Shown here piece after piece: positions 40,975 to 41,081 of a stretch of DNA of 41,081 nt. The translations under genes were made by a program, and so were the position numbers. The notes under the pieces are model-generated. The model was given only the letters and a program-made list of their open reading frames with translations. It was not told the DNA's origin and ran no database searches. The stretch's first letter is position 1; the number at the start of each line of letters is the position of its first letter. The DNA comes from Clostridia bacterium (GTDB taxonomy: Bacteria > Bacillota > Clostridia > Christensenellales > CAG-138). The DNA is taken from assembly GCA_017394835.1 (NCBI GenBank), contig JAFPXD010000004.1, positions 1 to 41,081 of the forward strand. Direction: 5' to 3'.

Positions 40975-41081
40975 GCGCGGGCACATCTTCTCCGCAAGGA
41001 GCTCCACAGGGCTCTTATCGCCGAGCGTTCTCATCGGCTTGTTGTTGCTCCATTCCAAGTGTTCCTTCAGCTTTCGATTCA
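40966..41081 (-). CDS. transposase (DDE integrase type), C-terminal fragment
   Basis: A partial gene; only the last 37 codons are in the window, ending in TGA at 40966-40968. LEWSNNKPMRTLGDKSPVEL resembles the C terminus of rve-type DDE transposases (a YNNxRPHxxLGxxTPxE pattern), with Trp and Ser in place of the usual Tyr and Tyr. The IS3-like versus IS481-like group cannot be decided from this piece. The protein is truncated by the window edge, not necessarily in nature. Confidence 0.6.
   Translation of the reverse strand, partial: NRKLKEHLEWSNNKPMRTLGDKSPVELLAEKMCPRRF

Larger units (their letters stand above)
40858..41081 (-). mobile_element. right end of an insertion sequence, cut by the window edge
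   Basis: A candidate terminal sequence begins TGTCAATTGATCTGACCC (40858-40875). TGT at the tip and a nearby TGACCC are common in IS3-type ends. A small perfect palindrome follows at 40877-40893. Inside lies the 3' end of a transposase gene on the minus strand, and a long hairpin spans its stop codon. The other end, direct repeats and family are beyond the window. Confidence 0.55.

Overview
The window looks like a chromosomal core region of a high-GC Bacillota (Firmicutes), most likely an uncultured gut-type Clostridia. Reasons: the secG-smpB-ssrA order, a CdaA/CdaR c-di-AMP module, RNase J with a YlbF-family protein, MltG, PyrR with a uracil permease, NifS-ThiI, Gram-positive style lipoproteins, strong Shine-Dalgarno sites, and many sigma-A promoters with a TGn extended -10. 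No phage, plasmid or CRISPR locus is visible. The only mobile DNA is an insertion-sequence end at the right edge and two small palindromic elements at the left edge. The assignment is an inference from gene content.

Layout. 1-527: no gene, but two 130-150 bp inverted-repeat elements and three perfect hairpins lying just beyond the 3' end of ssrA. 528-5421 (minus): tmRNA, smpB, secG, gpmI and a fused pgk-tpiA gene. 5509-17197 (minus): a tightly packed run reading cdaA, cdaR, FAD oxidoreductase, P-loop ATPase, SLOG protein, ABC-F, RNase J, YlbF-like, mltG, U32 protein. 17472-25763 (plus): class A PBP, then nifS-thiI-lipoprotein, then rpsB-tsf from its own promoter. 25812-27714 (minus): a metallophosphoesterase fusion and a zinc-ribbon protein. 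27822-34514 (minus): kamB-like, kamC-like, cysS, a Thr-rich membrane protein, a PTS IIC-like permease and engB. 34614-40726 (minus): transglutaminase-like protein, pyrR-uraA, and a cell-surface set (SGNH lipoprotein, DUF4358 lipoprotein, DHHW protein). 40858-41081: end of an insertion sequence.

How the genes fit together. Housekeeping functions dominate: lower glycolysis, ribosome rescue (tmRNA plus SmpB), Sec export, cell-wall synthesis and turnover (PBP, MltG, c-di-AMP), RNA decay (RNase J, YlbF), tRNA sulfuration and hydroxylation (NifS-ThiI, U32) and translation (S2, EF-Ts, CysRS). The parts most worth a second look are the pgk-tpiA fusion, the orphan KamB/KamC-like reactivase pair beside cysS, the phosphoesterase-DUF3885-like fusion, the ssrA-flanking repeats whose ends match the tmRNA 3' end, and the three-gene surface operon next to an insertion sequence. 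I did not find an unmistakably new defence or mobile system. Start codons were re-chosen from Shine-Dalgarno spacing where noted; no homology search could be run.
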